Source: Streptomyces diacarni (GTDB lineage Bacteria; Actinomycetota; Actinomycetes; Streptomycetales; Streptomycetaceae). From it: a stretch of DNA of 64,000 bases. A model generated the notes under the pieces. That model saw only the letters and a program-made list of their open reading frames with translations, did not search any database and was not told the DNA's origin. Positions within the stretch are counted from its first letter, which is position 1. Each line of letters begins with the position of its first letter. The DNA lies in contig NZ_QOIN01000054.1 of the NCBI RefSeq assembly GCF_003323715.1, positions 20,120-84,119 of the forward strand. The letters are read 5' to 3'. Both the position numbers and the translations under genes were made by a program. Below are positions 53,750 through 62,845 of the stretch, piece by piece.

Positions 53750-54393
53750 ATGCGAGCCGACGCGCAACGGAACGCGGAGAAGCTGCGGGCAGCGGCCGCC
53801 GAGCTCTTCCAGGAGCGCGGCCTGCAGGTACCGCTGGAGGAGATCGCACGGCGGGCAGGCGTGAGTCACGGCACGCTGTACAACCTTTTCGGTACCCGTG
53901 AGGCTCTCATCGACGAAGTGGTGACCGATCGCGCGGCGCGGCGCGGCGCCTGGAAGAGATCACCCAGCGGGCCCTGGCCTTCGAGGACGTCTGGGAGGGC
54001 TTCACGTACTACGTCGAGATGCTCTGCGCACTCCAAGCCACCGACCCCGCCGTCGCCGACGTGATCAGCGGCCGCAACCCGGGCGCGGAGCGCCTCATGA
54101 CCGCCTGCGACCGCACGATGGACGCTGCACAACAGATCGTCCGGCGGGCCCACGAGGCCGGCGCCCTCCGCCCCGACTTCACCAACGCGGACCTGGTGTT
54201 CGCCTTCGCCGCCAACGCGCTGCCGGCCCGGGCAACGGCGGAGGCGGCCCCGAACGCCTGGCGCCGTCAGGCCGTCTTCCTCCTCGACGGTCTGCACACA
54301 GAGGCGGCCCGCAGTTCCCTCCCCGCGGACCACCTCACTCGAGCGCAGGCCGAGGAGGCTTTGCGGAACCTCGGCGACGACCGCAAGGCGTAG
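53750..54393 (+). pseudogene. TetR-family regulator interrupted by a frameshift in a 5-bp repeat
   Basis: The first part encodes a TetR helix-turn-helix (RNAEKLRAAAAELFQERGLQ, then GVSHGTLYNLFGTREAL). After VVTDRAAR the frame runs into CGCGG repeats and leaves the family sequence. The expected continuation, RLEEITQRALAFEDVWEGF and onward to NLGDDRKA, lies in another frame. Removing one 5-nt unit from the GCGCG tandem at 53,930-53,948 rejoins both parts into a 212-residue TetR protein. It could be a true inactivation, a reversible slippage site or a base-calling error. The ATG follows GGGGAGGAACAGC. Confidence 0.75.
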
Positions 54394-54464
54394 CGGGCAC
54401 CAGCGGGTGCGCAGCGCACCACAGCCCGGTGTGAACCCTTCGCAGCCCGCGGGCAGGTCACCAC

Positions 54465-54713
54465 TCACGCCGGTCGCCCCTGGGACGGCTCGGTGGGGTC
54501 GTGGGTGATCAGATCACCCGGCTGGCACTCCAAGACCTCGCAGATCCTCGACAGAGTCGAGAAGCGGATGGCCTTGGCCCGCCCGTTCTTCAGTACGGAC
54601 AGGTTGACGACGGTGATCCCCACCTGCGCGGACAGCTCGGTCAGTGTCATGCCGCGCGCGGCGAGAAGATGGTCGAGGTGGATCCTGATGCCGTGAGGTT
54701 CTTCGTCGGCCAT
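54465..54713 (-). CDS. Small XRE/Cro-like regulator
   Basis: The 82-residue protein is essentially one XRE helix-turn-helix domain (HLDHLLAARGMTLTELSAQV, then VVNLSVLKNGRAKAIRFSTL). It is of the YozG type often coupled with DUF2975 membrane proteins. Its ATG overlaps the DUF2975 stop by one base (TGATG). It likely autoregulates the pair through the TATCGA palindromes at the promoter. Confidence 0.8.
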   Translation of the reverse strand: MADEEPHGIRIHLDHLLAARGMTLTELSAQVGITVVNLSVLKNGRAKAIRFSTLSRICEVLECQPGDLITHDPTEPSQGRPA

Positions 54714-55204
54714 CAGATCGTCCCTTCGACGTCCTCCCGCATGCGCACACCCTCACGCATGATCTTCCCCATGATCACCGCTGCGAGCCCGGCGAGGATG
54801 AGCACCATGGGCCCGGTGACCGTCGGCCCTGAACCCACGATCGGCGCCATGCTCCCGACGAGCCAGGAGTGCGACCATCCGACGATGAGGCCGGCCAGCG
54901 GCGTGCCCACGGTGACGCACCAGCCGAGAACCGAGAGCCGTCGCGCCACCGCCTCGGTGAACGGTCCCCGCAGCCAGACGGCCTTGAGCATACGGGAGAA
55001 CAGCAGGAGTGCGAGCGCGCCGAACAGCAGCCAGGGCAGTTCGCCCCCGAGGTCGGCAGCGCGCTGCCCCACGGAAGGGCCCGCTTGGCACATACGTGTG
55101 GCGCTGCTGGCCGCCTGCACTGCCGCGTCCTCCGGCAGACGGTCCGCCAGTCTGGCGTTCTGCCAGAAGTCGGTCTCCACGCAGACATCCCCGTCGTCGA
55201 ACAT
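54713..55204 (-). CDS. DUF2975-family membrane protein
   Basis: The 163-residue protein has three or four hydrophobic helices (about 53-75, 88-110, 130-150), ending in KIMREGVRMREDVEGTI, which is typical for DUF2975. The ATG with GGGGG upstream is used. However, the same frame continues upstream for 17 codons with a hydrophobic WLCGLAFLGTGVTH segment before a stop, without any ATG or GTG. The true N-terminal helix may therefore begin at an unusual start, or the 5' end may be mutated. It pairs with the XRE regulator. Confidence 0.72.
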   Translation of the reverse strand: MFDDGDVCVETDFWQNARLADRLPEDAAVQAASSATRMCQAGPSVGQRAADLGGELPWLLFGALALLLFSRMLKAVWLRGPFTEAVARRLSVLGWCVTVGTPLAGLIVGWSHSWLVGSMAPIVGSGPTVTGPMVLILAGLAAVIMGKIMREGVRMREDVEGTI

Positions 55205-55256
55205 GTGCGTGACCCCCGTACCGAGGAAGGCCAGCCCGCAGAGCCACGTCTCCCCC

Positions 55257-55305
55257 TATCGACTTTCGATATGATCACAGTAGAGGACCATATCGATATT
55301 CGACA
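55257..55305. promoter_or_regulatory. Two palindromes TATCGA-N3-TCGATA
   Basis: The first copy (TATCGACTTTCGATA) is perfect; the second (TATCGATATTCGACA) has one mismatch. They are spaced 34 nt centre to centre in the promoter of the DUF2975-XRE pair. They are the most A/T-rich sites nearby and are probable XRE (or PadR-like) operators. Confidence 0.6.
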
Positions 55306-55456
55306 AGTCCGGGTCGGCCGGCGAGGCCCACTCGGGCCCACCGAAGGCCGCTGTCCGTATGGGCGGGTGGCAGAGCATTCCGCTTCCCTGCGAGGGGAGT
55401 TGCTGCGAGCATCTGGTGTATCAGCCATGTGCCGTATCAACGGGGGACAGCATCCG

Positions 55457-57049
55457 ATGAGAGATCTCCTGCCTGCCGACCCACGTGCGGTCGGGCCATA
55501 CCGTCTGCTGGCACGCCTGGGCGGCGGTGGGATGGGCCGGGTGTTCCTGGGGCTCTCTCGTGGCGGACGAGTTGTCGCAGTGAAGCTGGTGCGACCGGAA
55601 CTCGCGGAGGATGCGCAGTTCCGCCGACGGTTTACCCGGGAGGTGCAAGCCGCTCGACGTGTCGGGGGCTTCTACACTGCGCAGGTGGTGGACGCGGACA
55701 CAGAAGCCACCCCTCCATGGCTGGTCACCTCCTACATCTCTGGTCCGACACTGCGTGAAGCGATCGTGGAATGCGGCCCGCTGCCCGCCAACGCCGTCGC
55801 GGCACTGGGAGCGGGCCTCGCCGAGGGGCTGAAGGCCATTCACGTCTGCGATGTGCTGCACCGTGATCTGAAGCCTGGCAACATAATCCTCGCCGGCGAC
55901 GGGCCCCGCATCATCGACTTGGGAATCGCCCGAGCGCTCGATGTCAGCTCGTATCTCACGCAGACGGGTGTGATCGGCACCCCGGCCTTCATGTCTCCCG
56001 AGCAGATCCGTGGCCGGGAGATCGGGCCGGCCAGCGATACCTTCTGCCTCGCCGCAGTGCTCGTCTACGCCGCCACCGGGCGAGGCCCCTTCGGAGACGG
56101 CCCGACCGAAGCCGTCGTCTACCGCGTCGTCCACGACGAACCCGACCTCTCCGGCCTTCCCGACCAGCTCGCCGGGTTGGTCTCCGCGGGACTCGCGAAA
56201 GACCCGGATGACCGGCCCAGCGTCACCGAAGTCCTGACCCGGTGTGCTGCGCTGGCCGGATCCACCGGCCTGCGCCTTCCGGCCGAAGTCACCGAGATGA
56301 TCGACAAGCAGGTGACGGAGACCAACGATCTCACCACCGAAACCATCCCTCATTCGCCGGCCACCGTCGAAGAACGTACGCCCACAGCCACCACTCCGGC
56401 TCCCCGGTCGATGCGGGCAACTGCACAGGACAAGACGCCCGCTGGGGCTGCCTCGGTAGCCCTGCCGTGGCTTCCCGGCGAGACAGCCGGCGCACGGAAG
56501 ACGACGGTCATCCGCTGGCACAAGCAGGTGGGAGACGCCATCGCGGAGGGCGAGGCCCTGCTCGAGGTCTCGTCGGTCCGGGGCGACACGGTGATCACCT
56601 CGCCGGCCAGCGGGACGCTGTTGGCTGTGCACCGCCCCGCGGGTAAGACGGCGCGGGCCAAGAGCGTGATCGCGGCTATAGGCAAGCCGGGGGAACCGGT
56701 CCCGCGGCGCCCGATGTCTCGTCCGCTGCGTCTCGCCCTCGTCTCTTCCGCGTACCTGGCAGCTGTGCTGCTGGTGGTAGCCGCCGCCACGTGGCAGCTA
56801 CTCGCGTATTTCTCGATCGACCCGGACCCGTTCTCCGCGAAGGTCGGAGACTGCATCAGGGCAAGCGAGAACGCTGTCACGATCGGAGACTTCACCGATA
56901 GCGCGAGAAGAGTAGGCTGCTCGAGCTTCTTTGCCAATTTCAAAGTAGTGGGATACAGAAAGAATTGCATCGACGATTGGGGCCCAGCAACGAGGCGCAC
57001 CGCCTTTACGGTGACAGCGGAGATCCGCCGCGAGCTAGCTTGTGCGTAA
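55457..57049 (+). CDS. Membrane Ser/Thr protein kinase with a degenerate lipoyl-like domain
   Basis: The 530-residue protein starts with a Hanks-type kinase (14-270). It has GGGGMGRV, Lys43 in VAVKLV, HRDLKPGN with Asp137, DLG at 154-156 in place of DFG, and an APE-like SPEQ. A Thr-rich linker (285-345) leads to a biotinyl/lipoyl-like fold (346-409: WHKQVGDAIAEGEALLEV, then TSPASGTLLAVH). The modified Lys of the ETDK turn is missing (VSSVRGD). One membrane helix (423-446) and an outside domain of 80 residues with Cys488, Cys504 and Cys529 follow. The lipoyl-like module inside the cell between kinase and membrane is unusual. The ATG with GGGGGA upstream is used. Confidence 0.82.
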   Translation: MRDLLPADPRAVGPYRLLARLGGGGMGRVFLGLSRGGRVVAVKLVRPELAEDAQFRRRFTREVQAARRVGGFYTAQVVDADTEATPPWLVTSYISGPTLREAIVECGPLPANAVAALGAGLAEGLKAIHVCDVLHRDLKPGNIILAGDGPRIIDLGIARALDVSSYLTQTGVIGTPAFMSPEQIRGREIGPASDTFCLAAVLVYAATGRGPFGDGPTEAVVYRVVHDEPDLSGLPDQLAGLVSAGLAKDPDDRPSVTEVLTRCAALAGSTGLRLPAEVTEMIDKQVTETNDLTTETIPHSPATVEERTPTATTPAPRSMRATAQDKTPAGAASVALPWLPGETAGARKTTVIRWHKQVGDAIAEGEALLEVSSVRGDTVITSPASGTLLAVHRPAGKTARAKSVIAAIGKPGEPVPRRPMSRPLRLALVSSAYLAAVLLVVAAATWQLLAYFSIDPDPFSAKVGDCIRASENAVTIGDFTDSARRVGCSSFFANFKVVGYRKNCIDDWGPATRRTAFTVTAEIRRELACA

Positions 57050-57176
57050 TGCCGAAATGAATCCCGAATGCACTCCGCGTCAGCGGCCGAGTCCGTCGCC
57101 CTGAGCTCAGTCGGCCTTCGCCGGCTCCTCAGTTCGTCCTTGTGCGGAGCACCTCCCACAAACGGGGCAGGTCACC

Positions 57177-57986
57177 TCATACGTGCGGTCTCCGCGGAGG
57201 GCCGCTCCGGTCTCGGGGGTAGGTTCGACGGACGGTCAGGCGGACGTCGTAGCGATCGGCGCGGTACAGGCTCGTCGTGGCTTCCTGGGGCCGGTCCCGC
57301 TCGTCCATCCCGACCCTGCGTACGTGAAAGGCCGCGGAGCCGGAGGGGACGCCCAGGAGCGCGGCGCTGCGCTCGTCCAGGGTGACGGCGGTCCATGCTT
57401 GTTCAGCGCGCACCAGGTGGAGCCCGTATTCGCGTTCGAGGATGCGGTAGAGCGACCCGTCGAGGTCGTCGCGGGCAAGCAGCCCGGGGACGCGCGCGCT
57501 GCGCAGGTGTGCTGTCTCCAGGCACATGGGGCGCGCGTCGGCCGTCCGCAGCCGGACGAGCCGGGTGACCTTCTCCGTCGGTTCCGTACCGAGATCCTCG
57601 GCCGTCCTGCGGCCTGCCTCCGTCTCGTCGAAGGCCAGGATGCGGGTGCCGGCTTGCAGGCCCCGGGCCTGCATGTCCTCGGTGAAGGAGGTGAGCAGGT
57701 GCGACTTGGAGATGGTGGGTGCCGCGACGAAGGTGCCGGCGCCGTGCACCCGGTAGACGGCTCCCGCCTCCGCCAGTGCGTCGAGGGCCTGGCGGACGGT
57801 GGAGCGGCTGACCTGGTACCGCACGGCCAGTTCCCTCTCCGTCGGGAGCAGGGAGTGGGGTTCGCGGTGGCCGATCTCCCTCCTCAGCCGCCGCCGCAAT
57901 GTCTCGTGTTTGGGCAGCCGGCCGTACTCGCCGACCGGCTGGCGCTCGTCCGTCCTCTCCGGGGGGCCGCCGGGTGCGGGCGTCAT
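57177..57986 (-). CDS. GntR-family regulator, HutC/DasR subfamily
   Basis: The 269-residue protein has a GntR winged helix (about 20-90: LLPTERELAVRYQVSRSTVR) and a UTRA effector domain (about 100-260) with FTEDMQARGLQAGTRIL. This is the layout of DasR/NagR, which bind sugar phosphates. It is the last gene of a sugar ABC operon and overlaps the permease stop by 4 nt. A DasR-like site stands at the operon promoter, so it probably represses its own operon. The inducer is probably a phosphorylated sugar (inference). Confidence 0.84.
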   Translation of the reverse strand: MTPAPGGPPERTDERQPVGEYGRLPKHETLRRRLRREIGHREPHSLLPTERELAVRYQVSRSTVRQALDALAEAGAVYRVHGAGTFVAAPTISKSHLLTSFTEDMQARGLQAGTRILAFDETEAGRRTAEDLGTEPTEKVTRLVRLRTADARPMCLETAHLRSARVPGLLARDDLDGSLYRILEREYGLHLVRAEQAWTAVTLDERSAALLGVPSGSAAFHVRRVGMDERDRPQEATTSLYRADRYDVRLTVRRTYPRDRSGPPRRPHV

Positions 57987-58885
57987 CCTTTGACTCCGGT
58001 CAGCGCGATGCCCCGTACAAAGGTCTTCTGGGCGAAGAAGAACAGCACGACCACCGGGACAGCGGCCAGGAGGGACGCGGCCATGGTCATGTTCCATTCG
58101 ACTTGGTAGGTGGAGCGGAACTGGGCCAGGCCCACGGGGATGGTCCAGTTGCTGTCGTTGTTGCCGACGTACAGCAGGGGGCCCATGAAGTCGTTCCAGC
58201 AGAAGGTGAACTGGAAGACGGCGACCGCCGCGAGCGCGGGGCGGGTGAGCGGAAGCACCACGCGCAGCAGTGTGCGCAGTTCCCCGCAGCCGTCGATGCG
58301 TGCCGCTTCCAGGTACTCCTGGGGGATGGTGAGGAAGAACTGGCGCAGCAGGAAGATGGAGAACGCGTGGCCGAAGAAGAAGGGCACGATCAGCGGCGCC
58401 AGTGTGCCCACCAGGCCGAGGGAGGCCCACATGGAGTACAGCGGTACGAGCGTGACCTGAGCCGGCAGCATCATGACGGCGACGGTCAGCAGCAGCCACA
58501 CGTGACGTCCCCGCCATCGCAGCTTGGCCATGGCGTACGCGGCCGGGACGCTGGAGAGCAACGTGCCCACGGTGCCGAGCCCCGCGTACAGGAAGGTGTT
58601 TGCGGCGTACCGCGCCAGGGGGATGCGGGCGAAGACGTCAGTGAAGTTGTGCCACTGGAAGTCCTCGGGCCACAGGTGGGGCGAGAGCGTCTGGGCGTTG
58701 GTCATCAGCGAGGTGAGCAGGATGAGGACGAACGGCATCAGCACGATGAAGGCCAGCGCGATCAGCAGCGAGCGTTCCGCCACGCTCTCCAGCCAACGTC
58801 GGCGGCGACCGCGGCCGCGCAGCTTCCGCGGCCGGGTTTCGGGGGCGACGGCGGTGGGGCGGCGGGAAGGGGCGAGTACGGACAT
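57983..58885 (-). CDS. Sugar ABC transporter permease, MalG type
   Basis: The 300-residue protein has six hydrophobic helices and the EAA loop YLEAARIDGCGELRTLLRVVLPL. A basic N-terminus (RPRKLRGRGRRRRW) precedes the first helix. It lies 11 nt after the MalF-type gene. No ATPase gene is present, as in the first sugar operon, implying shared use of a common ATPase such as MsiK. Confidence 0.85.
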   Translation of the reverse strand: MSVLAPSRRPTAVAPETRPRKLRGRGRRRRWLESVAERSLLIALAFIVLMPFVLILLTSLMTNAQTLSPHLWPEDFQWHNFTDVFARIPLARYAANTFLYAGLGTVGTLLSSVPAAYAMAKLRWRGRHVWLLLTVAVMMLPAQVTLVPLYSMWASLGLVGTLAPLIVPFFFGHAFSIFLLRQFFLTIPQEYLEAARIDGCGELRTLLRVVLPLTRPALAAVAVFQFTFCWNDFMGPLLYVGNNDSNWTIPVGLAQFRSTYQVEWNMTMAASLLAAVPVVVLFFFAQKTFVRGIALTGVKG

Positions 58886-58896
58886 CGGCCGGCTCC

Positions 58897-59862
58897 TCAC
58901 ATGTCCGAGGCCCAGCGGCTGGCCCGCCGGAGCATGACGAATGCGACGCAGAAGGACACCGCGAACAACAGAAGTGCCAGCACCGAGGCGTAGCCCATGT
59001 TGAAGTAGCGGAACCCCTGCTTGTACAGCAGGACGGGGAAGAACAGCGTGGAGTCGTTCGGGTATCCCAGTGACTCGGCCCCGGTGGTGGCGCCTCCGGA
59101 GAGTGAGGTCGCCACGACGTACGCCTGTGTGAAGTACTGCAGCGCGTCGATGGCGGCTGTGACGGCCGCGAAGACGAGGACCGGGCGGACGGCGGGCAGG
59201 GTCACGTGCCACAGCTTGCGCAGCTTGCCCGCGCCGTCCAGGTCGGCCGCCTCGTAGAGCTGCTGCGGCACGTCGAGCACCGCCGCCAGGAAGATGACCA
59301 TCAGGTTGCCCACCATCCAGGAGTCGAGCATCAGCAAGGACGGCTTGGCCCACCGCGGGTCGTCGAACCACAGGGGGCCGTCGATGCCCACGGACGAGAG
59401 GAGCGTGTTGACCGGGCCCGACGACGGGTTGAGCAGCACGACGAAGGCGAGGGCCGCGGCCACCAGCGGCATGAGGTGCGGAAGGTAGAAGACGGTGCGC
59501 AGCAGCCCGGCGCCCCGCCTCGCCCGGGAGATGAGCAGCGCGACGAAGAAGGCGAACACCAGCTTGACGGGGACACCGATCAGCAGGATCCACGCACTGT
59601 TGCGGACTCCGGTGAGAAGGGCCTCGTCGTGGAGGAGGAACGCCCAGTTGTCCAGGCCGATGTACGTGGCCGGGGAGATGAGGTCGTAGCGCGTCAGGGA
59701 GAGGTAGACATTGGCGAGCAGAGGGTAGGCGAAGAAGACGGTGAAGCCGAGGGCCCAGGGGGCCATGAGGCCGACGACGGCCCAGTTGACACGTTTCGAT
59801 CGGCCGGCGCTCCTCGTCGACGCGGTCGTCCGGTTCCGGGGGCGCAGAGGGAGTGTCGTCAT
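58897..59862 (-). CDS. Sugar ABC transporter permease, MalF type
   Basis: The 321-residue protein has six hydrophobic helices and the EAA motif LYEAADLDGAGKLRKLWHVTLP. Its start overlaps the binding-protein stop by 4 nt. It pairs with the MalG-type permease that follows. Confidence 0.85.
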   Translation of the reverse strand: MTTLPLRPRNRTTASTRSAGRSKRVNWAVVGLMAPWALGFTVFFAYPLLANVYLSLTRYDLISPATYIGLDNWAFLLHDEALLTGVRNSAWILLIGVPVKLVFAFFVALLISRARRGAGLLRTVFYLPHLMPLVAAALAFVVLLNPSSGPVNTLLSSVGIDGPLWFDDPRWAKPSLLMLDSWMVGNLMVIFLAAVLDVPQQLYEAADLDGAGKLRKLWHVTLPAVRPVLVFAAVTAAIDALQYFTQAYVVATSLSGGATTGAESLGYPNDSTLFFPVLLYKQGFRYFNMGYASVLALLLFAVSFCVAFVMLRRASRWASDM

Positions 59863-61205
59863 CGGCGCTCCATCCCGATGGTGACCTGGTCAAGGAAGCT
59901 GTCGATCTTGCGTGCCTGCTCGGCCAGGCCCTTTCCCGCGTCTTGGACTTCGCCGGATTCCCACTGCTGGAAGAACGCGGCCATCGAGTCCTGGTAGCTG
60001 ACTCCGGCAGGTGTGCTGGGCGGCACCTTGCTGTGCGGGTCGGCGGCCATGTCGAGGAACGGCTTGAAGTGCGGTATCGCCGCCAGTTTCGGTGACCGCA
60101 AAGCCGCCTTCGTCGTGGGAACGTTGTGCAGCCCTTCGGCGAGGGCGACCTGCGCTTTCGGGCTGGTGGCGAGCCATTTGACCAGACGCCATGCCGCGTC
60201 CGGGTGGGCGCTGCGGTGCGTCACTCCGGCAAGATGCACGGTCCAGGCGCCCGCGCCGTACTGCTGGGGGTGGTCGTCAGGAGCGGGGAAGGGCGCTGTG
60301 CCGTAGTCGAGTTCCTTCGCCTCGTTCTCGACGAAGGCCGTGCGGAACTCCCCGTCCAGCATCATGGCCAGTTGCCCCGTCTGGAAGGCGTTCGAGGCAC
60401 TGTACTGGGCGCCTGCTCCCGCGGTGAAGGCGCGCAGCTTGTCGTAGCCGTACCAGTCGATGAGCTTCTTGCGCCAGGCCAGCAGCCGGCGCCAGTCGGG
60501 ATCGGTGGAGACCGCGGAGTCACCGTCCTTCCTGAACCACTCGGCGCCCCACAACTGGGCCTCGTATGCGGGGCGGTTGGCGTAGAAGAGGGTCAGTGGC
60601 GCGTACCCGGCGACGCGGATGTCACCCTGCCCGTCGCGTCGGGTCAGCTTGCGGGCGTAGGCGTCGAGTTGGCTCATGGTGCGGGGCGGCTCGGTGAAAC
60701 CTGCCTCGGCGAGCTTCTTCTTGTTGTAGTAGAGGCCGTAGATGTCTCCCAGCACCGGCAGAGCACATCGCTTGCCGCCCGCGGAGGTGGCTTTCCACGC
60801 TGCGGGAACGAACACCCCGGGATCGAGGCCGTCGCGTTCGATGTAGTGCGACAGGTCGCGCCATCCACCGCTGGGACAGTACACACCGGCCAGATCGCTC
60901 TGCGGCGCCCACTGCACATCGGGGGCGGGGCCACCGCGGAGGGCGGCCACCATGCGGTCGTTGTTCTGCGAACCGACGCTGCGCACGGTGATCCAAGGGT
61001 GGTCCTGCTCGAAGCGTCGCAGGACCTCGTTGAAGACGTCGAGTTCCCGGCCGCTGTAGGCGCTCCACACGGTGATCGTCACCGGCTCGCGGCCCGGCTG
61101 GTCCAAGGGGACGTCCGGGGCTGCCACGCCGCAGCCGGTGAGGAGGGCGCAGCACAGGAGTACGGGCAGAAGAAGACGGCGGAGCAGGTTGTGCGGCGGG
61201 CGCAT
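59859..61205 (-). CDS. Sugar-binding lipoprotein (family 1) of the GntR-controlled importer
   Basis: The 448-residue protein has a lipobox LLTGC after a hydrophobic signal. The solute-binding domain has VWSAYSGRELDVFNEVLRRF, PAPDVQWAPQSDL and the ligand-side YGLYYNKKKLAEAG. It captures an oligosaccharide for the two permeases. Only 7 nt separate it from the DUF4127 gene, and its ribosome site (GAGAT) lies in that gap. Confidence 0.84.
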   Translation of the reverse strand: MRPPHNLLRRLLLPVLLCCALLTGCGVAAPDVPLDQPGREPVTITVWSAYSGRELDVFNEVLRRFEQDHPWITVRSVGSQNNDRMVAALRGGPAPDVQWAPQSDLAGVYCPSGGWRDLSHYIERDGLDPGVFVPAAWKATSAGGKRCALPVLGDIYGLYYNKKKLAEAGFTEPPRTMSQLDAYARKLTRRDGQGDIRVAGYAPLTLFYANRPAYEAQLWGAEWFRKDGDSAVSTDPDWRRLLAWRKKLIDWYGYDKLRAFTAGAGAQYSASNAFQTGQLAMMLDGEFRTAFVENEAKELDYGTAPFPAPDDHPQQYGAGAWTVHLAGVTHRSAHPDAAWRLVKWLATSPKAQVALAEGLHNVPTTKAALRSPKLAAIPHFKPFLDMAADPHSKVPPSTPAGVSYQDSMAAFFQQWESGEVQDAGKGLAEQARKIDSFLDQVTIGMERR

Positions 61206-61212
61206 ACCGATC

Positions 61213-62745
61213 TCATCTTTCCTGGGGGCGGAGCAGTTCGAAGTCGATCTCGAAGGTGCGGTCCCACGGCAGCAGCAGGGAGCGGGGCGCGACGGCCCAC
61301 CCCTCGAAGCCGGGGAACCGGTCTGCCGCGGAGGCCAGTTGCTCGGCGATCCACGCACGGACCGTCTCGGCCTTCCCCTCTGGCAGTGTGCTGTGCCGCA
61401 CCTGGTCGGTGAACCGTGCGAGTGCCGCGCCCCGGATGTCGGTCATGTAGGCGCAGTCCTCCACGAGGCGGTGCAGGAGCAGACGATGATGTGCGGCGGT
61501 GTCCGCCACGCCGCGTTCGCGGGCGGCCGTGTGGACCGCTCCGTGCGCGAGGGCGCTGCCCACGGTGTTGCCCGCGGTGTTCCATCCTGCGTACCCGGCG
61601 AGGCTGGTGAGCGGCACCCGGCGGGCGAGGGCGGACACCAGCGCGGGATCGGACCCGTTGGGGTAGGCGCAGTCGGCCACCACGACGGGGGTACCGGCCC
61701 GGACGTGGCCGGCCACCGTCTCGGCGGTGGCGCGCACTTCGGCGTGCTCGGGGTCGCGGACCATCGGATGCTGGTGGGCCCAGTCACCGCCGGCCGGGTC
61801 GGGCGGGTGCACGACCACGATCAGTTCGGCGTCCTCGACCGGCACCTTTCGGCCTCCGATGCCGCGTACGTGGCCTCGCGCGCCCTGGCCGATCGGAAGG
61901 TTCTCGTACGGGGCCACTCGCTCCAGGCCGTGCTCGACACCGCACGTGACGGCGACGGGCAGCGGCTCCGAGCGCAGCCGCGCCAACACCGCCCTCGCCA
62001 CCAGGACCGCACCCACCTCGTCGGCACCGGGGTGCATCGAGACCCCGGACGCGGCCGGGAGGGCCGTCTGTTTCCAGTGGGCGAGCCAGTGCTGTTCGAG
62101 ACTTCCCGCCGAACGCTCCGCGGTGTCGTCGGCCGTGACCAGGAGAGTGTCGAGGACGCCGTCGGCGGCGAGGGAGAGCGCGCCGAGGTTCACGGTGTGG
62201 TTGCGGAGGCGCCGCCTGCTGAAGTCGGCCACGTGCGCTGCGGGCAGGCGCTCCCGGAAGGCGTCGACGGACTCGCCGGCGGGCGGCTCCTCGAGGTAGG
62301 CGCGGTGCAGGGCTGCCCCGTAGCGGTGCAGGTCCGCACCGATGTCCGCCCAGTAGTCCGGTTCCTCGTCACGGTTGTAGGAGTTGGGCGCGCGGGTGAC
62401 AAGGGAGACGGCGTGGACGGCGCTCCCGGGTGAGACCTGACGGATGTGCCGGAGCACTTCCCAGCGCTCCAGCACGGCCGCGGCGGATTCCTGCGTCGTG
62501 CGTGAGGCGATCAGGCCTCCGTATCCGAGCATGTCGAGCGAGACGACGAGGGCGTCCAGCGGGGTCCGGCCGTCGACGGCGGCCTCCAGCCATCGAACGA
62601 GAGCACTGGTCGCGGCGGGGTGCTTCTTGCGGCTGAGGTCCCCGGCCGGTGGCAGGTGGACGTGGGCCCCCGCGAGAGCCCCCACCAGTTGAGGCAGACG
62701 CGTGTTGACGGGACGCTCGTCGAGAGGCAACAAAGCGATGTGCAC
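61213..62745 (-). CDS. DUF4127-family protein, first gene of the sugar operon
   Basis: The 510-residue protein matches DUF4127. It has LLPLDERPVNTRLPQLV at its N-terminus, the central SLDMLGYGGLIASRTTQES, then VTRAPNSYNRDEE, and the late VVVADCAYPNGSDP and SLAGYAGWNTAGN blocks. No biochemical role is established that I can name. Its association with sugar importers suggests a carbohydrate-processing enzyme. The GTG start with AGGAG five bases upstream is used. It has no signal peptide. Confidence 0.75.
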   Translation of the reverse strand: MHIALLPLDERPVNTRLPQLVGALAGAHVHLPPAGDLSRKKHPAATSALVRWLEAAVDGRTPLDALVVSLDMLGYGGLIASRTTQESAAAVLERWEVLRHIRQVSPGSAVHAVSLVTRAPNSYNRDEEPDYWADIGADLHRYGAALHRAYLEEPPAGESVDAFRERLPAAHVADFSRRRLRNHTVNLGALSLAADGVLDTLLVTADDTAERSAGSLEQHWLAHWKQTALPAASGVSMHPGADEVGAVLVARAVLARLRSEPLPVAVTCGVEHGLERVAPYENLPIGQGARGHVRGIGGRKVPVEDAELIVVVHPPDPAGGDWAHQHPMVRDPEHAEVRATAETVAGHVRAGTPVVVADCAYPNGSDPALVSALARRVPLTSLAGYAGWNTAGNTVGSALAHGAVHTAARERGVADTAAHHRLLLHRLVEDCAYMTDIRGAALARFTDQVRHSTLPEGKAETVRAWIAEQLASAADRFPGFEGWAVAPRSLLLPWDRTFEIDFELLRPQER

Positions 62746-62779
62746 AGTTTCTCCTGGGCGGCGAGAAGGCAGGCGGCCG

Positions 62780-62809
62780 ATTTTGGTCCGCTCCAATTCG
62801 GCCAGTCAA
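62780..62809 (-). promoter_or_regulatory. Promoter of the DUF4127-ABC-GntR operon
   Basis: On the minus strand, TTGACT (-35) and CAAAAT (-10) are separated by 18 nt, about 35 nt before the DUF4127 start. A degenerate GntR half-palindrome (TGGTCCGCTCCA) overlaps the -10 box at 62,784-62,795. Confidence 0.6.
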
Positions 62810-62845
62810 GAGCCTTGCGCAGGAACTACCAACCTCGTTCGGGAT

